64,000 nucleotides of DNA from Carallia brachiata (lineage: Eukaryota; Streptophyta; Magnoliopsida; Malpighiales; Rhizophoraceae). Position numbers and translations under genes: made by a program. Below, one piece after another: positions 1-27,279 of this stretch. The stretch spans positions 2,919,947 to 2,983,946 of the forward strand of contig JADCRB010000036.1 in NCBI GenBank assembly GCA_021464245.1. The letters are read 5' to 3'. The notes beneath the pieces are model-generated. The model ran no database searches, had not been told where the DNA came from, and worked only from the letters and a program-made list of their open reading frames with translations. Position 1 is the first letter of the stretch, and every line of letters starts with the position of its first letter.

Positions 1-153
1 TTGACGAGGGAATTCCAAGCCTTACAAACGCATCTAAACCGAAGGAGACTTTTTAACAGGGAGATTGTAGAGAATTTCCACAGTCACATCTTCAGGAATA
101 TGATCGCCGCATCCGCCCACGATCTTAGTTGCATTGCTTGATAAGGTTTCCAT
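1..153 (-). pseudogene. F-box protein, 5' end, frameshifted and cut by window edge
   Basis: Reading the minus strand from the ATG at 153-151 gives a start METLSSN followed by an F-box core, IPEDVTVEILYNLPVK. A run of five T on the plus strand (50-54) then shifts the frame. With one base fewer, the reading continues as SLLRFRCVCKAWNSLV, the classic second half of the F-box. F-box proteins bring substrates to SCF ubiquitin ligases through SKP1; the substrate-binding C-terminal part lies outside the window. As written, the frame stops about 15 bases after the shift. Several other conserved genes in this window also carry single-base indels, so a read error is as likely as a true pseudogene. F-box identity is fairly sure; the subfamily cannot be told. 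Confidence 0.7.
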
Positions 154-1751
154 GCTGATAGGGTCACACCGTTGGGATTCCTGATAGCTAGGAAGAAGCT
201 AAGGGAATTGAAGAGATATGATAAGATCACCAACACTTAAACCTTCCTTCGCCATTTGCAAAAAAAAAACAGAGAACTACTAAGTAAGTTTATGCTATAA
301 CAAGTTTATATAGGTCGGTAATTTTTCCAAATTCAATTAGGAATAAATAAAAATAAGATTTGAGCTTTAATTATGAAAGTGTTTCAGGTTTTCAGGTCAA
401 TAAGGATTTTTATGAATGATGACTACTATATTTCAAACTCTGATTCCGTTGAACAACTTCTCATATATATATACACTTTTTTTTTTCTTTTTTTGAGAAA
501 AAACTTATCTTATGTTTCTCCCTCTGGGATGACGATGGACCTCACAAATTTTTTTTTTTCTAGAAGGGTAATTTTCCAATATTCAGACTTCGCGAAGGAG
601 ACACAACAAGCATGCTTACTCATTGGGTTTATTTTTTAAAAAAATTGGATTTGAAGACCAATGAGATATGAATATGGGCTGCCCACATAAAATTAGATGA
701 CATGGGTTTTATGGATGAAATCAATCAATTCATTCAGTTAACTTTTTGTGAAGTTAAATTGATCTTGAAAATTCTAAAGCTAATCAGCCACAGAGGTTGA
801 AGATTCAATCTTTTTCTCCCTATACATATATAAGCTATGGTCTTTCTGAAAGACAAAAAAAATGAAAGGAAAATTTAATTTTTGATGCTTTTTTTGCTTC
901 TTTTTTTCACTTCACGTGTTAATTCAAATTAAACCTGATTGTCAAAACCATTTAAATGTTCAAATTAAAGTTAAGGATGAAATCAAGGAACTTCGATTCT
1001 TGAAGGACCAAGTTAAGAATGAAAACTGTTGTTTAAGAAAGAAAAGAACAAAGATAGAAGAAAGGGAGAAAAGTTGCAGAGAATACAAAAGAAGGTTGTA
1101 ATTGTTCAGCCTTTCCAATTCACTAGATATTCCTTTCTGTATTGAGAACACGTTAACAGTACTTCGAAAGAGTAAAATAAAGCACTACTCGCTAAGGCAT
1201 GGTTGGTTCTCACTTAACTCCACTACTACTTGCTTTGCTGTTAAAAAAAGCAGCTACTAAACCCACCGAAAAAAAAGAATTTTCCGTACATAAACTAAAC
1301 AAGGAAAGTTAGTTCCAAACCAAAACATAACATAAAGTCCAAAGTCAAAACGTAAAGTTGCTGGCACCTCACTGATCCTGCTGCAACTCGAGCCAAAAAC
1401 AATCTCTTTCATTTGCCGGAAATCTGAACAAGGCGGAAGCTAGGCTCCACAACAAAAACTAAGTTCAAAAAGCAAAATGCAGGTTTTTCCCTTTTTTTTT
1501 TTTATTATTTATGAAACTCCCAGAATCGGGTATGATATATATTACAGTTGTTGGTGTACCGAAACAACTAAACTATAACAAAGTATCCTAAGAAAAACAG
1601 TTCCGCATAGTCACCATCTAAGAAACGTATTAAGTCCCAACGGTGGTGGTAGACTCCATCACAACTTTGTTCTACTATATCCTATCTAAATTGGTTCGAC
1701 TTTATCCTATTTACAAACATCACTACTAATAGACTCAAAAACCCATGACCC
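154..1751. other. AT-rich intergenic stretch, no gene supported
   Basis: Open frames here are short, low-complexity and lack splice or family signals. The stretch lies between the F-box 5' end and the 3' end of the unnamed interrupted gene. No structured RNA or clear repeat was recognised. Confidence 0.5.
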
Positions 1752-3717
1752 TCATTTCTTTAGTACAATGAATGGATCCAAAGGGAATATTATGCTGACT
1801 TTCGGCCATTCACATTTGAAGAAGACACCGAGGGCACTGCACATGCGTAATGAGACAGATCTTGATGCACTTATTTCCTTTAAAAATGGGCTGCTTTGAA
1901 GCCTAATCACCATCTCATATTGCCTGCCATCCGGATTTGCTGGCAAAGAAAAAATTTCCTTCCTGCAATTCCAAAACAAAAATGAACTGGCATCTGGAAA
2001 AAAGTAACAATAATAATAGGAGAACAATGCCAATTGTTCACAAAGGACCAACAAAAAAAAAAACAAAACAAAAAAATGAGTAATGTGTTAGTACCGTGAT
2101 GACTGTTGTTTTACTCTCAACTCCTCTACAAATAGAATGAGGCAGCTGCTCCACTTCATTGCCACTCAACCAAGAGAGAGCCAATTGTATTTTGCCTGAT
2201 GAACAGGTAATCTGTAGAAGATCTGCGAATGCCTAGAGTGACGAGTGCCTGACGGAGCACCTTAGTGTCATCTCAACCACAAATATGTCCCCAAAGGCAT
2301 GTGCTGTTGGAACAAAAAATAAGGTGAGATTGGAAATCAAAGAATTGCGTTAAGTCGTGTAACAATACTACTTTCTTTAAGACAAAATTCGCCATCACTA
2401 AATTGCAACAGAGGTATAATGCGAATTCTTTCACAGGATATAAAATGAAATACACTCGACTGCAGGTTGCAATACTGAAATCAATTTCTCGAGAAGTCAT
2501 TGTAATATCCAAAATTACTCACAAAAAGTGTATAGATTTTTCTATCTTCTCTATATTTATGTGATTGACCACATCACATATTTGTAGGGAGATTAATTCA
2601 GTAATTATTTGGTCAAGAGTTACGTCTTTTAGACCCAATAGATACAACTATTTTAACGTGTCTCTTCATCAATAGACGCATCTTTATAACCACTAAATTA
2701 ACTAAGAGATATGATCTTTTATATTTTGAAAATTCCCCAACAATCCCCCTCATTTTCAAAATGTGAAAATGTAACAATTTTAGCAATTCTGATTGTCAAT
2801 TGCATAAGTAGTGGTGGACTACACCTTGAAACCACTACATAGTGAAGTGTACGTTACAACAAACCTGAATAGTATGGTGGACTATGCCTTGAAACCAACT
2901 ATTCTTATTGGTGAGCTGTAGAACCACTTCACACAATTAACCTTACAATTACAAACATCTCTATAGTTTATGTGACACGTGTATGGCCATGTGTCCATAT
3001 CTTTTTCATGAATGTTTTAAAGTCAAATCCTTAAACTTCTTGGAACAGCACCGTTCCACATCCACATAGGCAGACTAAGTGCCCCCGCGATAAGGCAACT
3101 TTTACAAAGTCTGTTAAGAGTTGTATAAACTCATCCTCTCAAGTAAACTGCGGGAATCAAGTACTATATAACATCGAGATAAAAATAATTTAAGTATAGT
3201 GCTTCAATCACACTGATGATGTCCTTTAACTCATTGAAAACTCAAGACTTGACGTTGTATCAAGCGTTGAGTTGAGCGTCCATCATGGATTATTAGTAAT
3301 TATGGACTTGAACTCATCCTTCATTTGATGACTTATTCATCAAGCTCTTGTTAACCTTTTAGTTAAGGATTAACTTTCTTTTAACATGCAATTGACTTTT
3401 TAAAATTCTTATCTAATTACCATGGTACCATGAACCATGGTAATACTTACTAAAATATATTGAGAGATACTGTTAAACTAACAGTTCATATCTCACCCTT
3501 TCACTCTAAAGGGCTATTAACTCCAAATGTATCAGAGATTCTTGCTCTAATGATCGCAATCCATGAGCATTATGATATTTATATCAAATTGTTTGTGTTA
3601 TAGCACAGTTGTCTCTATGCTATCCAATACTTTCTTCCAAAAGAAAGAAAATAATTTGACATATGATAAAACTATGAATAGCCACTTTTGAAAAGTCATA
3701 ATACTTTTCAAAAAAAC

Positions 3718-4250
3718 ATGTCTTTCTTCACAAAAGTCGCATCTCTTCCTATAAAGGGTTACGTCTCTTCCCATTAAGAGTCGTGTCTTTTCCGACCAAG
3801 AGTCATGTCTCTTCCTTTGAAGAGTCTCGTCTCTTCTCTTGAAGAATCTCGTCTTATCTCTTGAAGAGTAACGTCTTTTCTTTTGAAGAATCACATCTCT
3901 TTTCATGAAAGATCATGTCTCTTTCCATCAATGGTCATGACTCTTCTCACTAAAGATCGTATCTTTTTGTCAAGAGTCATGTCTTTTTCTTTGAAGAGTC
4001 ACATCTCTTTTCATGAAAGATCATGTCTCTTTCCATCAATAGTCATAACTCTTTTCGAAAGAACACGTCTTTTCCCCACAAATGATCATGTCTCTTTCCA
4101 TAAAAGATTGCGTCTCTTTCTATGAAGAGTCACATTTCTTTGTATGAAAGGTTGCATTTCTTCCCAAAAAAATTTGCGTCCCTTTTTACTAATAGTCATG
4201 TCTTTTCCTATCAATGGTAATGACTCTTTCCACTAAGAGTCACCCTTTCA
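3718..4250. repeat. Tandem array of ~22-bp units inside the inserted element
   Basis: About two dozen diverged units of 21-24 bp follow one another, with a consensus near GAAGAGTCATGTCTCTTTTC. A larger unit is also visible: about 63 bp starting near 3886 recurs with few changes starting near 3993. The array makes spurious open frames on both strands. It is confined to the inserted element. Confidence 0.8.
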
Positions 4251-5013
4251 CATTTTAATTTAATATCTTTTGGAATTATAATTCCAGAAATTTCATTTCT
4301 AGCACATATCTAGTAAGGAATTAAAAAGAAATATTTCTTTCCTTTTTATACTCAAGGTGTCTCTTCTTATGTCCCTTGGATTGGAATTATAAATTCCAAT
4401 AATGATTGTGCCTGTTCTTGTGGAACGATTCCACCTGACTTGCCTTTTGCATATCTCATGCATATTTAATCAAATTAAAATTGACAAAACAAACAAATGT
4501 TAAATATAAATATTCATGCTTTCCATGCCAAGAATATGCATTTAAAGTTTACTATGCATATATAACTATGTGTATATACACAAAAATTTACCATGCAATT
4601 AGTGTACTATCATGAACATAATTTGCTTATTCAATGGGGACTCAATGTATTTAAAGGACATTTATTGTGTGCATTTGTCACTACATGTGTGTAATTATTT
4701 ATTATGCATGTCACACGTTAACCCCAAAATATGCTTGACATTGTTTACATGCAATTCACGAAACAATTCATAAGGCAGAATAAAAAATATAACATGACAT
4801 GTATATAGTTGCCTTAATCATCACATTTGACCCAAAACAATTACTATAACTCTTAATTTTTCCATCATGGATATTCTTAATTAATGTCATCAAATAAGTA
4901 AGAAAAAGAGACATACATTAATCAAGTAAGAACTTACTTGATCATTTCACAATTTTAGAAGTCAATTCTTTAAAGATTCCAATCACGAACTATAACTTAT
5001 TTTGCCTTAAGAT

Positions 5014-5154
5014 TGTTGGAACATGAAAGAGGGTGAGATTGGAAATGAAAGAATTACTTTAAGTCGTGTAATAATGCCACTTTCCTTAAGGTATTGTTAC
5101 ACGACTTAAAGCAATTCTTTTATTTCCAATCTCACCCTCTTTCATGTTCCAACA
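5014..5154. repeat. Near-perfect 65-bp-arm hairpin at element right end
   Basis: Bases 5014-5078 are the reverse complement of about 5090-5154 with only a handful of mismatches, leaving a loop of roughly 11 bases. The left arm is also a direct copy of the element's left terminus at 2305-2378. Transcription of either strand would give a long stem-loop. No transcript evidence is available here. Confidence 0.8.
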
Positions 5155-6664
5155 TGTGCGTGGCTAGGCCTCCTATTCCAGCTATTGCCAATTAAGATCA
5201 ATCCAAACTGATTATGAACAGGAATGGTATCTAGTTGGTTGTAAATAGCATTTAAGTCTTCAGATTTTGAGCCAAATAAAGTGCAGTTAAGAGTGCCTGC
5301 CTTAAACAATGACGATTTTGACGTATAACCAGTAACCCATTGGACCAAAGGTATTATCACAAGAAGGCTAAAAGTAAAGAAAGATTTTAAAAGATTTTAG
5401 AAAACTTATTTTTTAAGTATAACTAGAATATTCTAAGTATCTTTTTAATATATTTCTTAAATATTCTGAAACATGAATGTTCTAGAATATAATAGACTTA
5501 TTTTATTTTTTTATTTGATTTTGTTATTAATATTTTTTTTTCTAGTCATAAATTTCAACTATAAATAGTCATGTAAGTTTAAGACTGGATCATTTTATAA
5601 AAATATTCCTTAAGTTGCAATACGACATTAATCTATTATTTATCTTTCTCTTTAAAATTTTTCATTTATCTTTCTCTTTCAAATTCATAAAATTCTGTGC
5701 CAGATTCAATAAATCCATCAATTTGAATAGAAAAATGTCAACCAGCTCCAAGTCCATCAATTTGAATAGATTGTCCATCAATTTGAATAGAAAATCCATC
5801 GTTGCAAAAACATATAGCAGCTTGAGGATTCATTGAGAAGTTATATAAAACGCTTCAAGCTATGCATCATCTATCTTTTCCTGCAACCATTCCAATTACA
5901 CGGTTATTCACAGAAAATTATAGACTACCTACTGCACTCATATTTTCTGCATTAAACTTACACTCGGCATCTGTCAGTGGCTAAGTATTATCAATTCTCA
6001 TCTTTTAGTTGATATTGACCATATACTACAAATTGATAGGCATTAATTTTGAGAACCAAAACTCAAAACATTCAAAATAGGAAACTAAAGTTAAATATCA
6101 GTAGCTCCCTCTTGAGAACAACTTCATTGGATCTAAGCAGAGATGCATAGTCTGTCCTTAGTCCTGTAGATGGAGCATGTTTACTTTTTTAATTTGTTGT
6201 AGAGAATGATAGTCTTGTCAAAACACAAATTCTAAAAATGATAGCACATGTTGCATTGATGGTAAGCCAATAGCAAGAACATCTTTTGCCTAGTAAATTG
6301 TACCAGGTTAGAGGAAGAAGTTGTGCGGTAAAATTATGTAAAAAAACCAGAAAATTAAAAGAAGAGATGCACAGAAGCTAAAATGCAGGAGATTGAGGCT
6401 AATCTAAACTAATATCCTCCTTATTCATTTCATTTCATATATATACAATGAATGTAACATTCACATACAATTAACCAACTGATGCCATTCTAATTCAATT
6501 ACTTATATGCTCTACATTGAACATATAACTAAAACAAAACCAAAATAGCAAAATCATTTAAGAATTTCATTGAACAGGTTACTGTTGCTGGTTACAGACT
6601 GCCATAACAGGAGATTAGGATCCTTTAAACCAATGACACCAGGTGCTCAATGACACCAAGTGCT

Positions 6665-7000
6665 CAATTTTCAAAGCAATCTTCTTCATCAGTGTTAGTA
6701 TCTTAGTGTTAAGATCATCCAATAACCCAACAAATAGCGGTAGGATTTACAATATAAAAACCAATCAAGATTGGAAATACGATATTGAAAATACCAATCA
6801 AAATAACAAGAACCAATAATTAAAATACAAAGAACCAATCTAATCACAAGAACTGAGAATTAGAATACAAAGAACATATCAAATAACAAGAACCAGGAAT
6901 TTTCAATGTAATCTTTTTCATCACTGTTAGTATCTTAACGTGAAGATCATCCCAATAACCCAACAAATAGCAATCAAGATTGGAAATACCATATTGAATA
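6665..7000. repeat. Imperfect direct repeat of about 110 bp
   Basis: The segment from about 6667, with AATCTTCTTCATCAGTGTTAG and ATCCAATAACCCAACAAATAGC, recurs from about 6899 as AATCTTTTTCATCACTGTTAG and CCCAATAACCCAACAAATAGC. Both copies are followed by AATCAAGATTGGAAATAC. The intervening bases repeat short AACAAGAACCA-type words. This looks like a local duplication. Confidence 0.65.
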
Positions 7001-7259
7001 TACTAAGAACCCAATTCTTACAATAAGCAAGAACCCATAATTAAAACGCAAAGTATTTTAATAAGAGGGAGTGTTTGTTTAGTACATAGAAATAAGAATC
7101 AAGTAGTTAATTCCTATTGTGATGTTTATTTTTATACAATTTCATTCTTATTCTTTTATTTAGAAATGTGATTCCTCCATCCATTTGTATGGTACCATTC
7201 GGTCAATTGTTTCTAATGGTACAAAAAGGAGTTGGCAAAGTATTTGCAGCAATCCATTT

Positions 7260-7260
<1 letters not shown>

Positions 7261-7311
<51 letters not shown>

Positions 7312-7315
7312 TATA
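7261..7315. repeat. TTA/TAT trinucleotide microsatellite
   Basis: About 16 uninterrupted TAT/TTA units run from 7261 before breaking down into T-rich sequence. It creates a false poly-leucine frame. Confidence 0.9.
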
Positions 7316-8986
7316 TTTTTTTTATTTTAGTGGAGATGGAATAACATCATATAAAAAAATGGTTAGTAAAAGAGAAAACTGTAGTTGTTAGAAGTTTCAA
7401 TGACCAACCATCTATTTAAAATGGGTCCTCACTTATTTGTATTGATAATTAACACATAAACAAAATTAAAAACAAGAATTCAAAAATATCGAGATGATAA
7501 GATAGATTTTCGCCATCCCAAATGTTGAACTCTTTTAGACAAGCTGGAAACGATGACAATGCAAAACAAAAGGACCGTATGGCTATGGGCGTGCATTGTT
7601 TATATGCCTTTTTTTTTTTTTTTTTTAAGAATCACTTTTTTTTAGGAATCCTGTTGTGATTTGTCTTCATCAACAGGTGCTTTTTCCTATATTAATTGGT
7701 CTCAGCCGGTTCAGGAGGTGGCGTGAAGGGCGTGGAGGCAATTCTTTTGTGAGAGGCGGCCTGGAGGACATGGTTGTACGGGTGCGTTCCTCCAAGAAGA
7801 ACACAAGCATAAGACAAGTGTGTGAGATTGCACATCCAAGATGGAGTTCCTCAAAGACAATTCTTTGATTAGTTATGACTTCTAAACCATACTTTTCCAG
7901 ACAACATGGAAGAGACTGTTTGCTAGGTGTCCTATCTGATTAATTCTCATTTATTATAACTTTTTCTCTTTTTTCGTTTGCTTCTTTTCTTTCATGCAGG
8001 AGTTGATTAATTCTAATTTGTCATATTTCTTTTCGCATTTCGTTTAATTCCTTTCTTTCAAGGATTTGATTCCTGATTTTCCATAAATTCTTTATTATAA
8101 AGAACGGCACATTCACAATTTCAACAAAATTCTAATGAAGTTATTATAGTCTAACTAAAGAAGAAAAAAAAAGTATTGCTTAAAATACCTTTTTTTGGTG
8201 CAAAAAGTTTTGCTTAAAACATAATCAACCATTTACGAGCCCAATAAGTACAGAACACTCTAGTTCAGCACTTTTTCCGCGAAATCCATAGAGATTTATT
8301 TTGGCGCTAGAAATCTTCATTTTTTCGAATGGAGAAAATGATTGAAAAAATAAGTGTAGGAATCTGCAACGCCAAATCTACAAAGGGTCACGACGTACCT
8401 AGCCTACCTCAGTCCCCTCCCTCCCCCCAACCCCCCAAACCGCCCCATATGTCAACATTGGAACTAAATTCACCACAGCTTCGCAGATCCAAAAAGCTCA
8501 AACAAAGAAAGAAGGCAATGAAACTGGACTTGAGGGCTGAATCGGTATTACAATTGCAGAAACTCGGAACGCCACATAAATAACACATTATACAAATGCC
8601 CCTGAAGTCCCTAACCATGCTCTGATACATCTAGGAAATCTACAATGGGATAATTCCGAGCAAGACACGAGGAAAAAATTTTGTGCCACACCTATACCCT
8701 TTATACATCGCCCGCAACAAAAATCTTATGCACTAAGTTACAATGGAATTATGGATTCAAACCCATCTACTTCACCCCAGAGAAGCGCTCAAGGTCAAAA
8801 CTATTCAGGCCCCTCCTACGTGAAAGAATTACATATCGAACAAAGCCAACAATTGACTCTCACTGAAAAAGCAAATGCCATTGAAGCATCTCTCAAAGTA
8901 CTTCGCTCATTTGCAGCAGCATGCATACCATTGGAATGCCAGTGATGAAGCAATGAACAGGCTTCAACTTGTAAATTTTGTTCCCC

Positions 8987-24432
<15,446 letters not shown>

Positions 24433-24640
24433 CGCCGGCCGTGCAATCAAGAAATCGGACGCAAGCAGAAAATGATGTAATAATATTATGTGTGTGTATG
24501 TATCTATATGATAAATATCGATGTATCCAATCTAGAGAGAGAGAGAGAAGAGAGAGAAAGAAGCGAAATGCCAGAGGGATTTGGCGAGCGGGCAAGCGAG
24601 GGGTTTTGTTAGAGAAAGGGACAATTTGGGGATTTCCCTA
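24433..24640 (-). promoter_or_regulatory. UBP12 leader and proximal upstream region
   Basis: The region upstream of the UBP12 ATG holds GA/CT-rich stretches (near 24535-24560) typical of plant leaders. Nearly all of it, including the start codon and exon 1 donor, is present again in diverged form at 32573-32800 upstream of SufC. The transcription start was not determined. Confidence 0.5.
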
Positions 24641-27279
24641 ACAAAATGTTAGAACTAAAAAAGAAGAGAAGGCCGAAGCCGAAAGCATTAGACTTTTACT
24701 TTTGCCGATCAAATTTTTTCTTTTAACGTCAATTTTAAGTAATAAAAAATACGTCACGTAAAGTCGTTTAACCATTATAATATTTCATCTAATAATTTAT
24801 ATTATTATTTTTTTTTTAGGATAAATATTGATATTGTTATTTTCTATCTTTAGTTCCTATTCTTAACTAAGGAAAGGCAAAACCCATGACCCAAACAAAA
24901 AATTAAAATTAAAAAATGCTTATGTCTACCAAAATTATGAGTTTTTTTCTTTTCACAAAAGAGATTGTGACAGATTGTCAGATTAAAAAAAAAAAAGAAT
25001 AGAAACCAAGAAGTTTAGATGTAGTGTCTAAGCAATTGAACTAAAAGTGTGAAACAAAATTATGTGTACAATTCTCAGTTTTGAGATAATACCTAAGGTT
25101 TGAAGAAAGTTATGTTGACGATACCAACCCTTATTCTTACTCTTCTATAGTCATATGGAGATTAGACTGAAATTTACATTCTTATTCCAACTAACTAAAA
25201 TCATATATTATGTCATTTTAAGTTAGGGAAATTCTTGTTCTCAAAAAAAAAAAAGGACATTTTTGGTGGATATGGTTTACATGAGATCAAATTAATATAA
25301 ATTAATAAATAATTAAATTTTAAAAAATAAAAAATAAATAAATTACTAAATTTCATAAAATAGATTACAAGTACATATGTATTTTTTAACTTACACTAAT
25401 ATACTGATACTAAATAACTTAATAGATTTATGAGCACAATCGGACAAAAAAAATAATTGTGAAGTTCCGTTCTTAATTTATTTTTTTTCTTTTTTTTGCC
25501 ATCAACAAAGTCTACTAGATTGATCCACTTTCAGCAATCTGACAATTGTTCCAACGTATTGTAATTGCATAAATTGTAATTAGAATTATTGAAAACTGAA
25601 GTCTGAATTAATTAACTAAAAAATTTATTTACTTGTGATTTTTCTTGTCAATGCAATTAAAAAATAAAATTTGCATGCACATATCCTGCCGGAAAAAATT
25701 GCCGCCGCACTATAAAGTGGAACGAATCGCTACACTAAATTACGAAATAAGTAAATCTCCTACTCCTCAGTTTTATTTGTGATTTTAATGTCAATATTAT
25801 GTCAAAATTATAGGATTATTCCACATTTCAATTGGCGATATATGTTCTTACATTAAAAAAAAATAATAATCTCGAAGGCGTGGAAGATAACACCAGAAGT
25901 CGCAGAAGATCAAATTTTTTCCAGCTTGTATTTGGTTCACAGGCTGTAAGTCTTTTTTTTTTTTTTTGACCGATCTATTTTGTTGAGTTCATGACATGTG
26001 ACACACGAATGAACGGCAGCGCTTCCCAATCAAACACAATTGCTTGCCAGATAGTTTAGCTTCTAAATATAACTTAAAGATTGAGGTCTCACAATAATTA
26101 GATTTGAATTCTCGTGTCTCCCACTCCTATTTTTATATAGTTCCTTTACACAATATTCATGTTATCTCTTTTAATTTTTTTTTTTTTGGGTCATAAGAAG
26201 AATTAAATTCAAATAAATAAAAATGAAGTAGATGTAATGAAAGTTAAATTTTCACTTACACTCTTAATCGACAAGCCTGATGACTACTTGAATTAATATA
26301 TAAGCTTTATATCATCTTCTACCAACAATTAAACTAAATGTAAATTGTGTTGAAGTCCCTGTTTTGTTGATCATTGCAATTAAACATATGATAAAGAGTT
26401 GTTTTAGTGTATTTCTTAAGAGTGATTACCGAGAAATCACGTCACGTATGCTAAAAATTATAAACCTCAAAAACCTCTATTTCATTATTGCTTGAAACCA
26501 AAGTTACATACTCTTCGTCGGCTTAGTTTTTTTAAACATCCGCTGGCTAATTTACTGTAACAGTTGGCACCGTACCATATATGTAATAACAACCGATGAA
26601 TTTTATCGTATTTTTAGCCATGTTTATAATTAAATCTCTCAAATCTGAATTTTAATTACAATTAATTAACCACAGAACTAAATAAAGTCCAAATAAACAA
26701 TATACAAATAAACTTAACACTACATCTCAACTCAAAATCTTAAAATATCGAGTTTATAGATTATTTTCATTTATAAGTTACTTATTTTTTTTTTCTTACC
26801 TAATATAAGATATTTAATATAATGATTCACACATTGCATCCTAACAGTCTCCTCCTCAAGTATAAGTCGCTCTACATTTGACCTGTTCTCTTTTAACCCC
26901 AATGTCAAAAAAAAAAATTACTAGTAGAAAGAAGAAATTCACTAAATTAAAAAAGAGTAAAAAAAAAAAAAAAGTTTAAAGGGACAGCAACACCATAATT
27001 ACTAACAACCTCGAAAATTATTTTTGGCGTGTAGTGATATAAATGCTTATATTTATCAAATTACGAAAAACCGAAAAAGGGTACTTTTGGTCCTCATTGC
27101 GATGATTCTATATTGGGTTGGATGTATACTGGACGAACTTGAAAGAGATGCAAGATTGTATAGTTGTGGATCACAAATGCTGTTGACTTCACGCGTTGAC
27201 CCTCTAAGTGAATTGAACCCAGCAGCCGATTAACTGGTAACTATATAAGAATTGGGTTTCGACGCCTCCTAGTTGCAAC

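Larger units (their letters stand above)
2305..5154. mobile_element. 2.85-kb inserted element with 65-bp terminal inverted repeats
   Basis: The insert begins TGTTGGAACA and ends TGTTCCAACA, flanked on both sides by TGTGC (2300-2304 and 5155-5159). About 65 bp at the left end is repeated in inverted form at the right end. A further direct copy of the left end at 5014 pairs with the right end to form a hairpin. The TG...CA ends and 5-bp target duplication suit an LTR-type element or solo LTR; the long inverted termini suit a foldback or TIR element. No transposase, reverse transcriptase or integrase frame was seen, so it is non-autonomous or a remnant. The middle holds a roughly 22-bp tandem array. 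Boundaries are well supported; the class is not. Confidence 0.6.
1752..5371 (-). pseudogene. Unidentified gene remnant interrupted by an insertion
   Basis: Three minus-strand coding pieces can be read. Piece one (5371 down to 5160) starts after a TTTTAG acceptor and includes VQWVTGYTSKSSLF and IGNSWNRRPSHAH. Piece two (2299 to 2095) reads AFGDIFVVEMTLR and later ITCSSGKIQLALSWLSG, ending at a GTACTAAC donor. Piece three (1993 to 1752) starts after TTTTTTCCAG, contains SLPANPDGRQYEMVIRLQ and CEWPKVSIIFPLD, and ends at TGA. If the 2305-5154 insert and one copy of the flanking TGTGC are removed, pieces one and two join in a single open frame, so the insert sits in an exon. One in-frame TAG remains at 2233-2235. 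I do not recognise the family. N-terminal exons above 5371 were not found. The sequence looks like an ordinary conserved protein rather than a transposon product. Confidence 0.5.
5372..8986. other. AT-rich intergenic region and UBP12 3' flank
   Basis: No gene is supported. The part nearest 8986 should hold the 3' untranslated region of the UBP12 homologue. An AATAAA on the minus strand lies at 8295-8300, about 690 bases past the stop, and is a candidate polyadenylation signal, though too common in AT-rich DNA to be trusted alone. The rest holds diverged direct repeats (6665-7000) and a TTA microsatellite (7261-7315). Short open frames around 7656-7868 and 8329-8945 do not resemble a known family. 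Confidence 0.5.

Noticed and set aside
8329..8945. Short Pro/Lys-rich plus-strand frames
   Set aside because: Located in the probable UBP12 3' UTR on the opposite strand; no domain or codon bias.
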